In this document: piece by piece, positions 6,205-8,449 of the stretch
Position numbering within the stretch: position 1 is the stretch's first letter
Layout: each line of letters starts with the position of its first letter
Origin: Actinomycetota bacterium
GTDB taxonomy: Bacteria > Actinomycetota > Thermoleophilia > Solirubrobacterales > Solirubrobacteraceae
Reading direction: 5' to 3'
Assembly (NCBI GenBank): GCA_005788585.1
Contig: SYBY01000297.1
Coordinates: 1 to 8,449 of the forward strand
DNA length: 8,449 nt
Made by a program: the position numbers and the translations under genes
Notes under the pieces: generated by a model
What the model was told of the DNA's origin: nothing
What the model saw: only the letters and a program-made list of their open reading frames with translations
Database searches by the model: none

Positions 6205-7493
6205 GCGCGACGACGCGCGATGACGTGAAGTTCGCCACGATCGAGGAGGCGCTGGAGGACATCGCCGCCGGCAAGATGATCGTGGTCGTCGACGACGAGG
6301 ACCGCGAGAACGAGGGCGACCTCGTGATGGCGGCCGAGCACGTCACGCCCGAGGCCATCAACTTCATGACCCGCCAGGCGGGCGGCTGGATCTGCCTCGC
6401 GCTGACCCCCGAGCGCTGCGACGAGCTCGGCCTCGAGCTGATGGCGGCGAAGAACGAGTCGCAGTACGAGACGCCGTTCACGGTCACGATCGAGGCCGCC
6501 GAGGGCGTCACGACGGGCATCAGCGCGCAGGACCAGGCGACCACGATCAGCGTCGCGGCCGACCCGGAGAAGGGCAAGCGCGACATCGTCGTCCCGGGCC
6601 ACGTCCACCCGCTGAAGGCCAAGGAGGGCGGCGTGCTGGAGCGCACCGGCCACACCGAGGCCAGCGTGGACATGGCGCGGCTGGCGGGCTGCGTCCCGGC
6701 CGGCCTGATCTGCGAGATCCAGAACGAGGACGGGTCCATGGCCCGCGTGCCGGACCTCGCCGCGTACTGCGCCAAGCACGGGCTGAAGCTCGTGACGATC
6801 GCCGACCTCATCGCCTACCGGCGGCGGCACGACAAGCTCGTCGAGCGCGTCGTCGCGACGACGCTGCCGACGTCCTTCGGCGACTTCACGGTCGTCGGCT
6901 ACCGCTCGCTCGTCGACGACAAGCACCACATCGCGATGGTCAAGGGCGACGTCGACGGCAAGGACGACGTGCTCGTCCGCGTGCACTCCGAGTGCCTGAC
7001 CGGCGACGTCTTCCACTCGCTGCGCTGCGACTGCGGCGAGCAGCTCGAATCCGCGCTGGCGATGATCGAGCGCGAGGGCTCCGGCGTCCTGCTCTACCTG
7101 GCGCAGGAGGGCCGGGGCATCGGGCTGCTGAACAAGCTGAAGGCCTACAAGCTGCAGGAGGAGGGGATGGACACCGTCGAGGCCAACGTCGCGCTCGGCC
7201 TGCCCGCCGACCTGCGCGACTACGGCATCGGCGCGCAGATCCTCGTCGACCTCGGGCTGAGCTCCATCCGGATCCTCACGAACAACCCGAAGAAGATCCG
7301 CGGCCTGGAGGGTTACGGGCTGTCGGTCAGCGCCCAGATCCCCATCGAGCACACGCCGAACCCGCACAACGAGGCCTACCTGCGGGCGAAGGCCGAGAAG
7401 ATGGGCCACACACTGCACCACCAGGGGACGTCGCTCGACGAGCAGATGGTTGCCGAGGAGCGCGCCCGCGACCGGAAGGATCAGGAGTCGTGA
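6201..7493 (+). CDS. ribBA: Bifunctional 3,4-dihydroxy-2-butanone-4-phosphate synthase / GTP cyclohydrolase II
   Basis: RibBA supplies both inputs of the pathway: the four-carbon unit from ribulose 5-phosphate and the pyrimidine from GTP. The RibB domain (about 8-208) has DDEDRENEGD (31-40, acidic metal and substrate site), GVTTGISAQD (102-111), RTGHTEASVD (148-157, catalytic H151) and ICEI (170-173, E172). The RibA domain (about 213-404) has VHSECLTGDVF (261-271) and RCDCG (275-279), giving zinc ligands C265, C276 and C278; QEGRGIGLLNKLKAY (302-316), LPADLRDYGIGAQIL (334-348) and LTNNPKK (359-365). Residues equivalent to E. coli RibA Y105, D126 and R128 (Y316, D337, R339) are present, so both activities look intact. 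Oddities are Q112 where the family usually has Arg, and A301 where E. coli RibA has R90. The last 25 residues are a charged tail. The gene overlaps ribE (ATGA) and ribH (GTGA), in keeping with one polycistronic unit. Confidence 0.96.
   Translation: MSATTRDDVKFATIEEALEDIAAGKMIVVVDDEDRENEGDLVMAAEHVTPEAINFMTRQAGGWICLALTPERCDELGLELMAAKNESQYETPFTVTIEAAEGVTTGISAQDQATTISVAADPEKGKRDIVVPGHVHPLKAKEGGVLERTGHTEASVDMARLAGCVPAGLICEIQNEDGSMARVPDLAAYCAKHGLKLVTIADLIAYRRRHDKLVERVVATTLPTSFGDFTVVGYRSLVDDKHHIAMVKGDVDGKDDVLVRVHSECLTGDVFHSLRCDCGEQLESALAMIEREGSGVLLYLAQEGRGIGLLNKLKAYKLQEEGMDTVEANVALGLPADLRDYGIGAQILVDLGLSSIRILTNNPKKIRGLEGYGLSVSAQIPIEHTPNPHNEAYLRAKAEKMGHTLHHQGTSLDEQMVAEERARDRKDQES
7474..7480 (+). promoter_or_regulatory. 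Ribosome-binding site of ribH
   Basis: GGAAGGA lies 9 bases before the GTG at 7490; a second purine run, AGGAG (7483-7487), is only 2 bases from the start and probably too close. Together they support the GTG that overlaps the ribBA stop as the true ribH start. Confidence 0.55.
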
Positions 7494-7909
7494 GGTTCGC
7501 CATCGTCGTCGGGGAGTTCTACGAGGAGCTCGCCGAGCGTCTCGTCACCTCGGCCCGCGAGGTCTTCGAGGCCGCGGGCGGAGAGACCGACCTCTTCGTC
7601 GTGCCCGGCGCATTCGAGCTGCCGCTGGCCGCCCAGTACGCCGCGGAGTCCGGCCGGTACGACGGGATCGCCTGCCTCGGCGCCGTCATCCGCGGGGAGA
7701 CGACGCACTACGACTACGTCTGCACCGAAGCCGCCCGCGGCATTCAGGACGTGCAGCTGAAGACCGGCGTGCCGTGCGCGTTCGGCGTGCTGACCGTCGA
7801 GAACATGGATCAGGCCCTGGCCCGCTCCGGCGGCGGCAAGCGCGACTCCGGCGCCCACGCGGCGCACGCCGTCCTCGCGCTGGTGAAGGTCCGCGCCGCA
7901 CTGGCGTGA
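7490..7909 (+). CDS. ribH: 6,7-dimethyl-8-ribityllumazine synthase
   Basis: RibH condenses 5-amino-6-ribitylaminouracil with 3,4-dihydroxy-2-butanone 4-phosphate to give lumazine, the substrate of RibE. The 139-residue protein contains VVPGAFELPLAA (37-48, with F42 and E43), GAVIRGETTHYDYVC (64-78, catalytic H73), GVPCAFGVLTVEN (93-105) and R112, equivalent to Arg127 of the Bacillus enzyme. The GTG at 7490 overlaps the ribBA stop (GTGA) and puts the first beta strand, RFAIVVGEF, at residue 2. The protein therefore lacks the roughly 12-residue N-terminal strand of Bacillus RibH. The usual RFN at the active-site edge is EFY (9-11), and the Lys-rich phosphate-side segment reads GGGKRDSG (114-121), with Ser at the place of Bacillus Lys135 in an ungapped comparison. 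The frame is open far upstream within ribBA, but that part is a shadow. It is the last gene of the rib operon. Confidence 0.94.
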   Translation: MRFAIVVGEFYEELAERLVTSAREVFEAAGGETDLFVVPGAFELPLAAQYAAESGRYDGIACLGAVIRGETTHYDYVCTEAARGIQDVQLKTGVPCAFGVLTVENMDQALARSGGGKRDSGAHAAHAVLALVKVRAALA

Positions 7910-7920
7910 GTGCCTGAGCG

Positions 7921-7952
7921 CCCACCCGCGGGCAGGACCGCGCGCGGGTGGG
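7921..7952 (+). terminator. GC-rich hairpin ending the riboflavin operon
   Basis: CCCACCCGCG (7921-7930) pairs perfectly with CGCGGGTGGG (7943-7952), a 10-bp stem around a 12-base loop, starting 11 bases after the ribH stop. No T-run follows. Position and strength suggest a terminator, though U-less hairpins are less certain. Its 3' arm touches the -10 box of the next gene, so the same DNA may both end one transcript and begin another. Confidence 0.65.
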
Positions 7953-7958
7953 TACATT
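7953..7958 (+). promoter_or_regulatory. -10 box (TACATT) of the small membrane protein gene
   Basis: TACATT fits TAnnnT and lies 9 bases before the GTG at 7968, the same spacing as at ribD. The interval GCCATCAGG carries only a 3-base purine run against the start, so a leaderless or near-leaderless transcript is likely. No convincing -35 box is seen; the upstream DNA is the terminator hairpin. Confidence 0.5.
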
Positions 7959-7967
7959 GCCATCAGG

Positions 7968-8291
7968 GTGGATCACACCGCGGAACTCATCGCGATCGGG
8001 CTGACGTTCCTCGCACATGTCGTGGGAGCGGTCGCCCTGGTCTGGGCCATGCTCGACGAGCGGGGCTGGAGCGCCCTGCGGGACTGGTGGCCGCGCGACG
8101 ACCCGCCGCCGCCCGACGACGAGCCGCGTGACGACGGCGACGGGCCCGGCGGTCTGCCGGTCGACCTGCCCCTGCCGGCGGCGTCGCCCTCGCCCGTGCG
8201 CCTGCGCGAACCCGGCCGGATCGGCGACGCGAAGCCGCGTTCGCCGCGCCGCCCGGAGCACGAGCCGGTGCGCGAGCCCGTTCGTCACTGA
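7968..8291 (+). CDS. Small single-helix membrane protein, function unknown
   Basis: I do not recognise this 107-residue protein. It has one clear hydrophobic helix at about 5-28 (rich in A, L, V and I), then an aromatic WSALRDWWP stretch (34-42) that would sit at the membrane interface. The remaining 65 residues are low complexity: an acidic Pro/Asp run (44-59) changes to an Arg/Pro/Glu-rich end (78-107), so the tail is probably disordered, with opposite charge in its two halves. The GTG at 7968 is chosen because a TACATT box lies 9 bases upstream and the helix begins at once. Codon use matches the neighbours, and the frame stays open to just before rpmB, so it looks like a real gene. It lies between ribH and rpmB with its own promoter; nothing in the context reveals a role. 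Confidence 0.6.
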   Translation: MDHTAELIAIGLTFLAHVVGAVALVWAMLDERGWSALRDWWPRDDPPPPDDEPRDDGDGPGGLPVDLPLPAASPSPVRLREPGRIGDAKPRSPRRPEHEPVREPVRH

Positions 8292-8299
8292 GCATGGAG

Positions 8300-8305
8300 T
8301 ACACT
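8300..8305 (+). promoter_or_regulatory. rpmB -10 box (TACACT), leaderless promoter
   Basis: TACACT lies 10 bases before the rpmB ATG at 8316. The 10-base string TACACTCCTC (8300-8309) is identical to the one before ribD (4455-4464). The interval CCTCCGCCTC is pyrimidine-rich and holds no Shine-Dalgarno sequence, so the rpmB message probably begins at or near the start codon. The gap after the upstream stop is only 24 bases. Confidence 0.6.
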
Positions 8306-8315
8306 CCTCCGCCTC

Positions 8316-8449
8316 ATGGCCAAGGTCTGTCACAGCTGCGGTAAGGGTCCCGCCTTCGGGAACAGCCGCTCCCACTCAATGGTTGCGACCAAGCGTCGCT
8401 TCAATCCGAACCTCCAGAAGGTCCGGATCCTCCAGGGCAAGACGCCGAC
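8316..8449 (+). CDS. rpmB: 50S ribosomal protein L28, N-terminal part
   Basis: The first 44 codons of L28, a small basic protein of the large ribosomal subunit, are present and the gene runs off the window. [13 protein letters not shown] (10-22), [13 protein letters not shown] (25-37) and the following ILQGKTP segment are diagnostic for the family. C5 and C8 form a CxxC pair, the sign of the zinc-binding (C+) version; the partner cysteines would lie beyond the window. Initiation is from the ATG 10 bases after a TACACT box, without a ribosome-binding site. The gene faces the same way as the rib operon but has its own promoter. Further downstream context is not visible. Confidence 0.95.
   Translation, partial: MAKVCHSCGKGPAFGNSRSHSMVATKRRFNPNLQKVRILQGKTP

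Noticed and set aside
6992..7489. Long in-frame extension of ribH inside ribBA (305-residue reading)
   Set aside because: The extension is Arg/Pro/Ala-rich shadow translation of ribBA; RibH similarity begins at the GTG at 7490, which has a ribosome-binding site and a GTGA junction.
5611..7909. A broken or fused gene within the rib operon, given the overlaps
   Set aside because: All overlaps are standard 4-base stop/start junctions and each protein is full length with its catalytic motifs, so there is no frameshift.
8306..8315. CCTCCGCCTC before rpmB as an anti-Shine-Dalgarno-like control element
   Set aside because: It lies between the -10 box and the start codon, so it is mostly or wholly untranscribed if the gene is leaderless; the resemblance is likely chance.
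8294..8344. 16-codon ORF (ATG at 8294) overlapping the rpmB start, possible leader peptide
   Set aside because: Its ATG lies upstream of the -10 box TACACT, so it would not be on the leaderless rpmB message; no ribosome-binding site.
1..8449. Mobile element, CRISPR array, tRNA or phage-like content
   Set aside because: No transposase or integrase motif, spaced direct repeat, attachment-site duplication or tRNA-like fold was seen; composition is uniform throughout.

Overview
This window is GC-rich and almost fully coding. It looks like an ordinary chromosomal stretch from a high-GC Gram-positive bacterium. The base composition, GTG starts, very short intergenic gaps, apparently leaderless genes and a Zn-type (CxxC) ribosomal protein L28 suggest Actinomycetota, possibly the Thermoleophilia/Solirubrobacterales. 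The lineage is an inference from style, not a match to a known genome.

Left part (1-4423): a glycan or glycolipid module built around a 32-bp divergent promoter region. On the minus strand a membrane-anchored family 2 glycosyltransferase of the DPM1/GtrB type is followed, with a 4-base stop/start overlap, by the beginning of a probable SAM-dependent methyltransferase that runs off the window. On the plus strand are two overlapping genes for large multi-pass membrane proteins of GT-C type; the second is PMT/GT39-like. A coherent reading is that the GT2 enzyme makes a polyprenyl-phosphate sugar and the GT-C enzymes use such donors on the outer face of the membrane. The acceptor and product are unknown.

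Middle part (4424-7952): a complete riboflavin operon, ribD-ribE-ribBA-ribH, in the same order as in Bacillus. Its junctions are one base apart or overlap by 4 bases. It starts from a TACACT -10 box 9 bases before the ribD ATG, directly after a strong hairpin, with no room for an FMN riboswitch. It ends in a 10-bp GC hairpin after ribH. Together the four proteins convert GTP and ribulose 5-phosphate to riboflavin, except for the dephosphorylation step, which no gene here encodes.

Right part (7953-8449): a small one-helix membrane protein with a Pro/Asp/Arg-rich tail, then the 5' end of rpmB (L28). Both start 9-10 bases after a TACAYT box without a Shine-Dalgarno sequence.

I found no mobile element, CRISPR array, tRNA or rRNA, and no clear novel system. 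The most useful observations are the repeated leaderless-promoter layout, the hairpin-plus-promoter junctions, the lipid-linked glycosylation module with paired cysteines in both GT-C tails, and several departures from consensus in RibBA and RibH.
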